Shown: one piece after another, positions 53,108 to 63,163 of the stretch
Layout: each line of letters opens with the position of its first letter
How positions within the stretch are numbered: position 1 is the first letter of the stretch
Origin: Schistocephalus solidus
Taxonomy: Eukaryota; Platyhelminthes; Cestoda; Diphyllobothriidea; Diphyllobothriidae
Direction: 5' to 3'
DNA: 64,000 bases
Assembly: GCA_017591395.1 (NCBI GenBank)
Contig: WEDG01004925.1
Location: 1-64,000 of the forward strand
The notes under the pieces: generated by a model
What the model saw: only the letters and a program-made list of their open reading frames with translations
The model's database searches: none
What the model was told of the DNA's origin: nothing
Made by a program: the position numbers and the translations under genes

Positions 53108-53285
53108 ACAGGTCATAGGAGTTGTTGGGGCTATCCATCGGCGATGCAGAAGAACCCGGAGGGTCCTGGGACGACGGTCCACATATGTTGTCTACAATGT
53201 ACAAAAAATTATTGTTAATTAGTCTTAGAGTTATACTTACCGCAGGTTTGCGTTGTACAGTTTTGTTTCTGTATACGCTTTGTCA
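53108..53285 (-). CDS. Possible terminal exons of an unidentified gene
   Basis: Minus strand: a candidate 49-bp intron at 53240-53192 begins GTAAGTATAACT and ends TTGTACATTGTAG. The following exon can read NICGPSSQDPPGSSASPMDS then PNNSYDL and a stop at about 53117, followed by a T-rich 3' region. Flatworms do use introns this short. The upstream exon is not supported: the matching phase reaches a stop within about 30 codons with no visible acceptor, and another phase is also partly open. It could be chance or a decayed DNA transposon. Confidence 0.2.
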
Positions 53286-53374
53286 GTGTATCAAGGGATC
53301 GTTTCGAGTCGTTTCGTTACAGCTGACTCCAGGTCAGCCAAGGTTGCCTTTCCGTTGGCATTCCATGCCATTCC

Positions 53375-53406
53375 ATACCTTCGATTACCATGGTAAGCGA
53401 AGGTAT
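53375..53406. repeat. 32-bp near-perfect palindrome
   Basis: Sixteen-base arms pair at 15 of 16 positions around the centre CCATGG (axis between 53390 and 53391). There is no spacer, so it is a cruciform or dimeric-site candidate rather than a hairpin gene product. Confidence 0.8.
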
Positions 53407-53969
53407 AATGAGTTAGTGGTGGTGGCGCTGATCGCGGAAGGGGACCACGACAGATCCAATAGCAGCGTTTAAAGTCCTACTTAGGTCGAAAGCTAGGCGT
53501 CTCCCACAGCTTTTCAGAAGATGCAGCCCTACGGAAGAGAAAACCCTTATTTTGTAGGCAGTTGTATCAAGTGATCCATCCCGAATTACTATGTTGAGCC
53601 CCGGTGGAGGAAATAACCTCAGTCCCTCTCTCCTCCCATCCATTCAATCTCTACACCTGGCTGGCTAAGAGTCCATGTTGTGCTGTTGTAATCACGGCTG
53701 ACAAGGTTCCGTTCTAATCCAAATCCTCCTCCTATACAATTTCCCTTTGCCCACCCCCCGTCGCACACCAGGCACAATCGCATGCTTAAACAGCACTTCC
53801 TGGTCCATTTGATTGCCCTTGGCCATTTGTTATTGAACGGTTAATTTCATAAATATTCTTTATCCGAGGACAAGGGAGCACGCATTTTATGACGTCATTA
53901 AATTGTGCCTGTTTTACAGTCTTGTACCAGATTTCAGGGGATTAAATGTTTTAGTGTCCTTAATACAAT

Positions 53970-54160
53970 GGAATTTTGACCGTCATAGTCCAGTGATGTC
54001 CACCGTATGCTCCACAGCATGCTGATACAGGGAGGTTGACGTGCGCATCGATTAGATTTAAGTGCTAGTAGACTTGCACTGCAGCTACCGCACTCACCCT
54101 CCCTCACCCGCCTGCGCCCGATGTAAAGACAGAGAAAAGACCGGAGGCGGGATCGAGCAC
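53970..54160 (-). repeat. RTE 3'UTR remnant
   Basis: Plus strand: TTTGACCGTCATAGTCC, ATGTCCACCGTATGCTCCAC, GTAGACTTGCACTGCAGC, CGCACTCACC and GACCGGAGGCGGGA in UTR order. About 190 bp from the 3' terminus inward. Confidence 0.6.
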
Positions 54161-54269
54161 ACACCAACTCCACCAATACATACACAAAACCCTCAACATC
54201 ATTAAATACCTCAGAATATCACAGTTTCCACGCACGATTAGACAGGGCTTGGTAAGCGATGGTATGCTG

Positions 54270-54305
54270 AGTCAAATGAATTATTCAAATCTGCCAAAAT
54301 CCTTT
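54270..54305 (+). repeat. SINE-B body fragment
   Basis: AATTATTCAAATCTGCCAAA followed by ATCCT matches the SINE-B body just downstream of the head (as at 31473-31507). It is only about 35 bp. Confidence 0.45.
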
Positions 54306-54539
54306 ACATATTTGGATGTTTTGTAACTATAACATCTACTTACATGCGTTTCCGTAGCGTTAATATAATTAAAATATATTTGAACATCACTACTCGCTGA
54401 CATTATTGCGCCGACTCTCTAACAAACTGTGTTTATTATATTCATTTAAAAAGTACGCATTTCAGTTAATTTATCTTTTAAATGGTATTCTCAAGGTCTG
54501 TTAAAACTCATATATCCTAGTTAAAAAGGATGTTGTGAC

Positions 54540-54770
54540 ATTCATTCGTTTGATGAACGCTCACCGATCGCTAACGGAAGTCACTTTTTCCGCTCTGCCT
54601 TTAGGCTCACTCTCCAACCACGCCAGCAGCTGTACAGCGGCTAGTAGAAGAATAGGTATATGAATATGCCTGGCAAAGACAAGAAAGACTGGAATGACCA
54701 TATTTCTGGTTTGCTAGCCGTCGTCAGCCAGTCATATACAACCACAAGTTTTGCGGCTCGAACTCCAGCT
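54540..54770 (-). repeat. SINE-A, truncated copy
   Basis: CGCTCACCGATCGCTAACGG, GGCAAAGACAAGAAAGACTG and TTTGCTAGCCGTCGTCAGCC mark a minus copy of the 41360-type subfamily. Order and content show most of the head replaced or deleted. Confidence 0.55.
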
Positions 54771-55428
54771 AATTATTAAAACTCCCTCTCCAAAAAAACA
54801 TAAAAATGTAATTTCAGAAACCTTTTTTAAGAAGTCAATTCTTTAAGTGAAATTATTATGCCGGCATTAGATATGTGATGCATTTGGCGTGATTTCGCTA
54901 GGAGCGAAGGTTGGACCCGGATTTAAGTCCTACAGGTGGCCTTGCGCTTAAGTCCCATTTAGTACGGATTCCAGCGTCCTTATGTTTACCACACTCCCAA
55001 CCATAACCATAACCCTTGAGAGTTCGACCGTCGGTGTCGAGGATGTTCACCGATTTTCGCAACACTTTCACTTAACCCCTGGAATTTAGCACAAGGCAGC
55101 CTGCACCCCGATAAAAACGTGCCCTTCCACGAGGAAAATGTGAAATAGGCCATACATGGAGAAAACAAACGAGTTATGCACAAAGAGCATGTTGGATTTT
55201 TGGCAAGGTGCCGAGAGTTGTTAGTACAGTAGCTAGAGCGGAAAACTGCCCTAAAATTTTATTTTGGCATCAGCAGGTGTTTTGTTATGTTGCCACTTAG
55301 ATTACAATCAGTGTCTTTCGATTCCTGAAGGCTGGGAACGTGAGGGAGAACCTATGGGCTTTTGTTACACCCACGACAAAATCCGCCAAGTTTGCACTGA
55401 ATATATGACTGTATAACCAGGTACAGTA

Positions 55429-55431
<3 letters not shown>

Positions 55432-55499
<68 letters not shown>

Positions 55500-55550
55500 C
55501 TCCCTCCTCCTCCTCCTCCTCCCTCCCTCCTCCCTCCCTCCCTCCCTCCC
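55432..55550. repeat. (CT)n-(CCT)n-(CCCT)n pyrimidine tract
   Basis: About 62 bp of pure CT, then CCT, then CCCT units, 119 bp in all. On the minus strand it would encode Arg/Glu or Gly repeats within a 191-codon open frame (55297-55872), which I regard as a repeat artefact. Positions 55551-57274 hold no gene I recognise. Confidence 0.95.
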
Positions 55551-57274
55551 GCTCTGTTGCTGTTGGCAGTGCTGACAATGTACACCTGCACGCGTTCGAG
55601 AGCTCCAAGTGGTCAATAAACTGTTCCCGTTGTTCGATCAGTCTTGTTCTTTTTTTAATTTCATAAACGGACAGGACCTTACTGGAAGGAACTAAGGCGC
55701 AGCGGCATGGAGCATAAAAAGAAATGGTACATGCAAAATTTACAGAGTCGATAGCAGGGAAGAGTGGCAAAAAAGAGTATGGGTAACTTATGAAAAGGAG
55801 GAATGAACTTGAGGCCAAGTTTTTTTTTAACTTACCTAATTCAAGCATCGGTTCCGATGACAGAATGGTCAACTCTGAGAGAACGATATATGCTTATTAA
55901 ATTGGCTGCAGAACGAGTGGAAATGAATGTTACCACGACAAGAGAAAAGCAGGCATGCCAACAGACCTTGAAAATTCCTCTTAATAATGAAAACTTTCTG
56001 CGATGATGTTAACTAACTTGAAGGAGAGTTGCTCTGATTGACCGAAAGAGCAAATTTTGATTGGTTGGGTCAGTGACATTGCAGGCTAGTGAGTCATTTT
56101 GCAATTTTTGATAAGTCCGTAAAAACCACGAGAGAAGAAATATAGAGCCTTACTTATAGATTTACTCAAATACTATCTTACAGTAATGAAAAAAACGCAA
56201 TTCCTCTACTTGTGGATATTGAAAATTCGTGTAAATATTCACTTTCTCCGACAAACGAATGGTCTGTTTTCAGTTCGAGTATGATACCAGTCAACAAGTC
56301 CACTTCGCTGCAAGAAATAAAATTTGCCAGCTTCTCCTGTGTTTGGATAGAAAGTTGTCTAAGGATAAAGGGAAGGAAAACCCAGTCGTTCATTTTGAAG
56401 GAAGCACAAATGAGGAAAAGTATAACCGAACAAAGAAAATAATTTTATTCGGCAAAATAACGTTTTGTCTGCAAAATGTTATCCTTATAGAAGGCTTATC
56501 ACATTTACAGTTTTTTATAGTCTATTTTTGTATATAACCGTGACAACGTAACTTAAGGCTTATTTGGTTTTCAAATATCATTCTGACTGAGAACAGACAG
56601 TAAAAACACACTTCGAAAAAAGGGACTCACTGAACTGGGCATACAATAAAGGTCGGGCGTTATGGTCGGCTCAGAATGAACGATCACACTCTACTGCTCA
56701 TATCGTAATATCAGTGAAAGCAGCCCTAAAAAAATATTTAAACTAACATAACCGACTACAAATCGACCCTATCGCATAAAATATTACCAGTAATAACAAA
56801 AGCAAAATGAGCATCTGTAGATAAAATTATGTAATTAACAAGGATTACTCTTCAACTCGCTAATATACACATTTATCTAGATGAAGACATTTGCAAACAA
56901 TCGATTTTATTTCCTTGCCACTGACCCGGAACATTTAGTTAAATAGTCCACTTGTTAGAGTTGACGATTCCTCCAAGAGAAGTGAAATGTCACAAGAAGA
57001 GATGGCAGTTGCTTTCCCCCTCACAATACCGGCTATTGGGTGTTTATTCCGAGGGTCGCTTTGGTCAGAGATGGCCACAGTATTTTAAATTGAACTCTCT
57101 TAAACAAACTTAAAACCTGCCAAAAAGTTTCTAAAATATTTGATTATAAATGGCAAGTAATAATTCCAGTCTTTCCATAACACATAATGTTAAGTAATTA
57201 TGCATGATTTATTCAGTGAGTATTTAGGGATTTGGACAGATGTGCATTATTCATGTGACCTTATTGTGAAAAAC

Positions 57275-57590
57275 TCGGCGGCCTCGCTGGGATTCGAATC
57301 CATGCCAGGAAGGGGAAGGCTTCAGTATAGGCAGCGCTCTAGCAAACTGAGCTACGAGGCCCCACCGGGACCCGTGAGTTTAATCACACTTGGGTCAAGT
57401 TACCCACCCAGCCTACTGCAACGTATGGAATCCACCAATTCTGATACAGTACGCTGACTGCCCAAGCAGGATTTCCTAAGCAATCAATCTAGAATCCACC
57501 AGATGACTACCAGGCAAAATTAATTAGTAGAGGATTTTGTCCGATTTGAATAATTCGTTGGACGCACTTGTGAAAAACTCGGTTGCCTCG
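57275..57590 (-). repeat. SINE-B, tandem unit 1
   Basis: The head at about 57275-57365 (plus: GCGGCCTCGCTGGGATTCGA, CTCTAGCAAACTGAGCTACG) and body to about 57575. The next unit's head starts 317 bp further on, so this is a head-to-tail dimer. Confidence 0.75.
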
Positions 57591-57790
57591 GGGTGGGATT
57601 CGAACCCACGCCAGCAAGGGGAATGCTTTAGGAGAGCCAACGCTCTAGCCAACTGAGCTACGAGGCCCCACCGGGAGTCGTGAGTTTAAATCAACCTGGG
57701 TCAAGCTATCCACCTAGCTTCCTGCAACGTATGAATCCAACCAATGCTGATAAATCAATTGGAATGCTCAAACAGGATTGCTCCAGATAA
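57591..57790 (-). repeat. SINE-B, tandem unit 2
   Basis: This is the best tRNA-like head of the window. On the minus strand, GCCTCGTAGCTCAGTTGGC leads to a B-box GGGTTCGAATCCCACC and a closing CGAGGC, so acceptor arms GCCTCG/CGAGGC pair. About 28 nt between anticodon region and T-arm suggest an extended variable arm as in Leu/Ser tRNAs. The body is truncated at about 57790. Confidence 0.7.
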
Positions 57791-58230
57791 TCACCACGCG
57801 CACGCGGGTCAAATAAATTATAAAGTAAGGCCATGAAAAAGCCAGAAAACGTTCTGTGGTTTTCTTGCAATAACTGTGCAATTGTGACCATAGCATCAGT
57901 GTCATGCTCATTTTCCATGATGATACTTGTGACCGCACTGTCGCCCCCATGTCGTTCGTCGATTCTGCCCACTTTCCAAATATCAGAAAAGTGGTTGCAT
58001 TTCTGACTGTTACGAAATGTCTGAATTCAATCCTGTCCCTTGCAGGCGAGGTATTGCGGGACAAAAATACTGCTTGCATAACAGCAAGAGCTCCGGGTAG
58101 TAAGTGTTAGTGGTAATTAGGGCAGGATTGATTTCAAAGTCATAGTAAAATCAATTGTTCCGGCGTTGGAAGGTGAGATGTCTGAGAAGAGGTAGACGTG
58201 GTCACTAGAGCAAGAACTTTATTCGTCCGA

Positions 58231-58263
58231 CGTTTTGGATGCATGCTCAGGCCTATAATCAGG
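58231..58263 (-). repeat. Degenerate hammerhead-like/PLE motif
   Basis: Minus strand: CTGATTATAGGCC, then GCATCCAAAACGTCGGACGA and AATAAAG. It has the same layout as 43551, with G8 of the core replaced and GAAAC changed to CAAAAC, so it is expected to be inactive. Confidence 0.45.
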
Positions 58264-58372
58264 GTTGCAGATGTTTAATTTTTCAGAAATTAAAGCCCAA
58301 ACTTAGTGCAAACCCTTCACGCAAAAGCTTTTCCACTGCGGTTCGAAAGTTGTCATGAATAGTAGAGTCCGA

Positions 58373-58385
58373 CCCCCCCCCCCCC
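58373..58385. repeat. Poly-C run (C13)
   Basis: Thirteen consecutive C. Isolated. Confidence 0.95.
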
Positions 58386-58759
58386 TGTTTCAGCGGAATA
58401 ACCACTTCATATTTATAAGCTGCCATCAGGCAGTTAGTGTTGAACGAGTCACCATTCTGACCGTATGCTGCTAGTTGTCAGAAAACCAAGAGGTTGCCAG
58501 GGGACTAACCAACGAGCCGAATCTCTCACAATTGCGTCATGAGGCAACATACGATCGACGAAGCACGCGTCTCTGGCCGTCTTGCTGCTACCGGTGCTGC
58601 CATGATGAGGAAGTTCGCAAATGTCAAGACGATCTCGACAAATTTAAACAAGGGGTGGCGTGTAGTCGTCATTTCTGCATGCTAGCTCACGGAATCAAAA
58701 CTATTTACAGATCGGACGCTTAAAAAGTTATAAAACGTCCGTTTGCCTAAAAATAACCT

Positions 58760-59470
58760 ATGGTAGTAGGCGCTCACCAATCGGTTACAGGACTCACTCA
58801 TCCCATCGTTCCGTGGGGCTCAGTATTGAGTCCCGTCAGCAGCCGCACAGTGGTAATGGATATAGGCAGAATACCATGAACAAGAAAGACAAGGGAGACT
58901 GAAATGGCCATTTCTGGCTTATTAGCCGTCATCAGCCAGCCATACCCAAACCCAGGCACTGCGGCGCCCAAGCCTCGAACTCGCGACCTTGTTGGGCAGA
59001 AGACCAACGCTCTACCCATTGCGCCACGAGCTCGTTGTCTTGCCAGTTTCGATCGGGAATATTGACAATGGTAATGGGGCGCTCACCGATCGGTTACAGG
59101 ACTCACTCGTCCCGTTGTGCCTTGGGGCTAACTCTCAAGCCCCGCCAGCAGCCGTAAGGCAGCTAAGGATATAGGCAGAATAACATGACCGACAAAGACA
59201 AGGGAGACTGGAATGGCCATTTCTGGCTTATTAGCCGTCATCAGCCAGCCATACCCAACCCCAGGCGCTGTGGCGCCCGAGGCTCGAACTCGCGACCTGT
59301 TGGTTAGAAGTCAAAGGCTCTAACCCACTGCGCCACGAGCTCGTTGGTGGCCAGTTTCGATTGGCAATAGTAACTATGGTAAGTAGGCGCTCACAGATCA
59401 GTTACAGGACTCACTCATCCCGTTGTACCTTGGGGCTCACTTTCAAGCCCCGCTGACGCAGTGGGTAAGA
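58760..59470 (-). repeat. SINE-A tandem array (minus units)
   Basis: Successive minus units start at about 58760, 59080 and 59380, each opening CGCTCACC(A/G)ATC and GGACTCACTC. Tail blocks (GACAAGGGAGACTG, TTTCTGGCTTATTAGCC) lie at 58890 and 59195, and tRNA-like heads at about 58965-59035 and 59270-59345 (plus: CTCGAACTCGCGACC). The period is roughly 305 bp, close to the 302 bp at the left edge of the window. Confidence 0.75.
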
Positions 59471-59620
59471 CTCTTGGACTTCTAACCAATAGACCATGAG
59501 TTGGAGTTACGGGTGCCGCAACACCTGGGGTGGGGTATGGCTGGCTGATGATGGCTAACAAGCCAGGAATGGTCATTCCAGTCTCCCTTGTCCTTGTCGG
59601 TCACGTTACTCTGCCTACAA
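59471..59620 (+). repeat. SINE-A, inverted terminal copy
   Basis: A plus copy: head remnant (GTGGGTAAGACTCTTGG, ATGAGTTGGAGTTACGG), then GGTATGGCTGGCTGATGATG, GCCAGGAATGGTCATTCC and TCTCCCTTGTCCTTGTCGG. It closes the array in opposite orientation, as at the other SINE-A loci. Confidence 0.75.
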
Positions 59621-60894
59621 TAACCGGTTCGTTTGCCACCTCGTGCTCGCGGTTAACAGGGGACAAACAAATCAGTTTTCTTGCACGGTAATTCTTGTTT
59701 GTTAAAAACTCTCGAGGTTAAATTGCTCTCTTCAAAGACAAAAAGCAAGCGCAGATGTGCAAATTTATAATAGTTTAAACTAATAAAATAAATTAAAAAT
59801 TTAGTCTTCATGCAGCAAGGACATTTTCCGGAAAGGACTAGGCAAATAATTAAAATGATCACCGTTTTAGGTACCTTAAATGTATAATCTCGATTTTTTC
59901 GTTATCACTTCTTATGAGTCAGGCCACGTACTATAGGAGATTCATGGACACCAATAAGTTTAGTCCCGTCCAGAGTTGACAAGGCATTTCACGCTGCTGT
60001 CAACTGTAACGCAAAGATATTTCGCTGGGTTATATCTAAATGACGTCTTCCTATAATAAATGGAGGTTTGCTTGAAATCAATCTCTGATGTGCTTGCATG
60101 ATGACCAAATTATCCTATAGCCCATGCTCAGACGCCATATATTTTTGCAAGCCATAACTTTAGCGCTTATTCCCTACAGTTTCAATGCATTTGTGCCTAA
60201 CGGGACCACGACGTGGGAGAGTACGTGGTCTACTGTTGTGGAGTTCAGATACTGAACGGTTGCCGCGCGGTTTGAATTTTCGAGCAACAAGAAGACCGAA
60301 TTTAATCGAATCTTTGCACTGAAACAATCAGTCCACAGACATTAATTGGTTCAAATTATTGAATCAATTAATTGAATCTTCCGCTCAGTTGCCTTGGATA
60401 CCCTCATGGTTTGACCAAGAGAGTTCTCCAAATCGAGCACTGTCGGAAATCGTGGCCTACATAACCTACCAGTCCAATCCATTCTCTGACGGCTCTCCAG
60501 GGTTTCCGAGGACTTTTGTTAGACTAGGACAGTTTTCCAAATAGAGCAACCTGCCAGAAATCTTGGCTTGGCCTACACAACCTACCAGTCCAATCCAGGC
60601 TCTAACTGCTCATCAGGCTTCCTGAGGAGTATCTACAAAACAGGCTGAGTCGTTTATTATCCATATTCTGTCTTATTGATTGTGCAATTTATATCGAGTA
60701 ACTCGTAATAGCAAATATTTTTAACAACTTCCACTAGCAGAAGTAGTTAAGAACGTTCGGGGGATTTAATTAATTTGCAAAAAAGGCGGAGTAGATCATT
60801 TATATACTGCTTGTGTAAAAGCGCTGATAGTGTGAACCTACACCTAGCCACCCGTTACTTCTTAAGTCACCACACAAGAATTCAAAAGTCATGC

Positions 60895-60965
60895 CGCAAG
60901 CCGGGATTGAACCCGCGACCACCAACGCGATGGCGACGCTCGCTAACCACTCGACAACCTCATCA
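60895..60965 (-). repeat. tRNA-like segment upstream of the CR1-like element
   Basis: Minus strand: GTTGTCGAGTGGTTAGCGAG (D-arm-like), GTCGCGGGTTCAATCCCGGC (T-arm with B-box), CTTGCGGCAT. The acceptor ends do not pair convincingly, so it is a SINE or element head rather than a working tRNA. It directly precedes the ORF1 region of the plus-strand LINE. Confidence 0.5.
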
Positions 60966-60999
60966 CGGCGACGAACGCTCTCTCAAATTAATATGCACG

Positions 61000-62088
61000 C
61001 TATTGAAAACACTGCCATTTGTGGAGGCTGTCAAAAACTGTCCAGAAAGCTAAACCAGATCGAGGATGAGATAAGACAAATAAAATCTGCCCTAAAAGGC
61101 ACCTATAAAGCAGTAGATGCCACTCAGGAGTCCACTGAATGACTTACCAGAAGCAAAACCATTGATACTCGATCAAAGGGTATCCCAACAACAACTTCGA
61201 CAGCTGCTACGGCTACCGAACAACAAGTACCAACGGCGCAGGACAAAAATAGTCCGCCTAAAAACAAAAAAAAGCCGTCAAAAATGCAAAACTGACACCA
61301 AAAAGGAAAAAGCCAATAGAAAACCGACTTCGAAAGATTCCTCAAAAAGGCTCGAACACGGGGCTTTGACCATTGCCTTATCCTCCAAAGGAACTACTGA
61401 GATTCTCACACCAAGCACAAGCAGTGGAATCGATTTCCCCAACCGAAACTACCACCTGCGATTCAAAATCGTCGAACCCGTGGAATTCGCCGAAACCAAA
61501 TAAAACCGGATCAAAGCCAACACATAGCCAATCAGCATCCCCTCCATCATCAGCAGTGCGCAACGTGAAACCTTCCCACCAAATAGTGGAAGACAGCGTC
61601 GCAGTTACAAAAAATGCCACGGACAGAAAAAAAGTTTCATAATACAGGGACTACCTGAATCAACGGCTGCGACTCCAGTAGACCGATATTCTGAAGACAT
61701 TAACCGCTTTCGTGAACTCCTGAATAATATGCTGGAACCTAATACGTCGATTGAACTGGAAAAAGCCTTCCGCCTTGGAAAACGGCCCGAAAGCCAATCT
61801 GAATCAACACGTCCTAGGCCTCTAAAAGTTATCTTGACCAGTAGCCAGGAAGCCAGTCTCATTCTGTCGAGGCACTTTAAGTTAAAAAACTCAAACCCTG
61901 GAGTTTTTTTTCAACCGGACTTCTCACCTGCGGAGCGGAACAAACGCCATCAACTTGTCATCGAACTAAGACTGCGGCTCAGCGAGGGGGAAACAAATTT
62001 TGTTATTTACAACAACCAAGTGATCCATCGTCCATTGTTCTCCCCATGGAGAGGCCCGTTCCGGATTACCACGCAGTTGGCCCAGTAA
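61000..62088 (+). pseudogene. CR1-like LINE, ORF1
   Basis: ICGGCQKLSRKLNQIEDEIR (near 61018-61077; Cys pair and a coiled-coil-like helix) is followed by a low-complexity Lys/Ser/Thr/Pro region broken by frame changes. A folded C-terminal part then follows: IIQGLPESTAATPVDRYSED, AFRLGKRPESQ, LKVILTSSQEASLIL, GVFFQPDFSPAERNKRHQLV and LSEGETNFVIYNNQVIHRP (frame from about 61630 to 62088). That C-terminal layout is typical of non-LTR ORF1 nucleic-acid chaperones. At least three frameshifts interrupt it. Confidence 0.65.
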
Positions 62089-62113
62089 ACAGGGGCTCGC
62101 GCCCGACCATTAG

Positions 62114-63163
62114 CACTTTCCGAGCAACCGAAAACTAACATTCCTGTACACCAATGCACAGAGTATATTATCGAAGCTCGACGAGCTTAAGATTCATATC
62201 TGCGATCTATCTCCAGATATAATTTCCGTAACAGAAACTTGGTTGTCCCAAAAAGTGGACGACCGAGAGGTAACTATGGCTGGCTTCCAACTTTTTAGAA
62301 AAGACAGGAAAGAGCGTCAAGGAGGTGGCGTACTCACATACGTGAAAAGCGAACTTACAGTTTTAGACAAAAATTATAAACTCGCGTCTACTTCCGAAGC
62401 GATATGGCTATCCGTAAAAGTGCCAGGTACATCAAGTCTAGATGTCCTGACAGTCTACCGCCCACCGAGAAGAGACCCCGTAGCCGATGCTTACCTGCTA
62501 GAGGAGCTTGAAAAGATTGCTACACGGTTGGATATCCTGATCATGGGTGACTTAAATGCGCCGCACATCGACTGGAGCTCGACCTGCGCACATAGTTCTG
62601 ATCTAGCCTTTGACGGTTGTTTTCTGAGCACGACGCTAAAGCTACGTCTCACACAGCACGTCACTTTTCCAACCAGGGTGTACGAAGGACAACAGGCCAA
62701 TTGCCTGGACCTAGTTCTCACAAAGTCGCACGACAGCATCGACGAAGTTTCATGTCTAACGAGGTACAGAATCGACATGGCTGACTTCGCTACCTTTGCG
62801 CAATGTAGAGACGGTTTAAGCGAGGGCGTGATCAAACTTCAAGGTCATTTTGGACATCCACTTCTTTCACCGCTAAGCAAAAGTGACTACGTGGTACTGC
62901 GATGGGAGTACTCACTATTTTTTATACCAGCAAGACCCACAACAATCAGAAGGAATATATGGCAAGGCGATTTCGGTCGAATGAGAGCCGAACTCATGCG
63001 CACTCAGTGGGAAACTTTATTCTTTGGAAACATAACCGAGGACTGGGAAACGTTCCGGGACATACTGCACAGGCTCATCGAAAATCACTGTCCGATTTTT
63101 GAGAAAAAAAGGTTAAACAACAGACCGCGATGGCTTACGCAGGCCTTTAAAAATCGAAGTTAA
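62114..63163 (+). pseudogene. CR1-like LINE, ORF2 endonuclease domain
   Basis: This is the longest open frame in the window (about 350 codons from 62114; first ATG at 62243). It reads LTFLYTNAQSILSKLDELK (metal-binding Asn), ISVTETWLS (catalytic Glu), GGGVLTYVK, LTVYRPPRRD, LDILIMGDLNAPHIDWSS (catalytic Asp and Asn), CLDLVLTKS and finally LSKSDYVVL. In working AP-type nucleases the last motif is S-D-H; here the catalytic His is Tyr, a single base change (CAC to TAC). The element is therefore recent but probably nuclease-dead. Confidence 0.8.

Noticed and set aside
55297..55872. A 191-codon minus-strand open frame with Arg-Glu repeats
   Set aside because: The repeats are the translation of the (CT)n/(CCT)n tract. 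Such tracts keep frames open regardless of coding.
57594..57680. A functional Leu/Ser tRNA gene
   Set aside because: The acceptor and T-arm look good, but the anticodon stem is not clear and the sequence is embedded in a tandem SINE-B unit with a second, mutated head 317 bp away.
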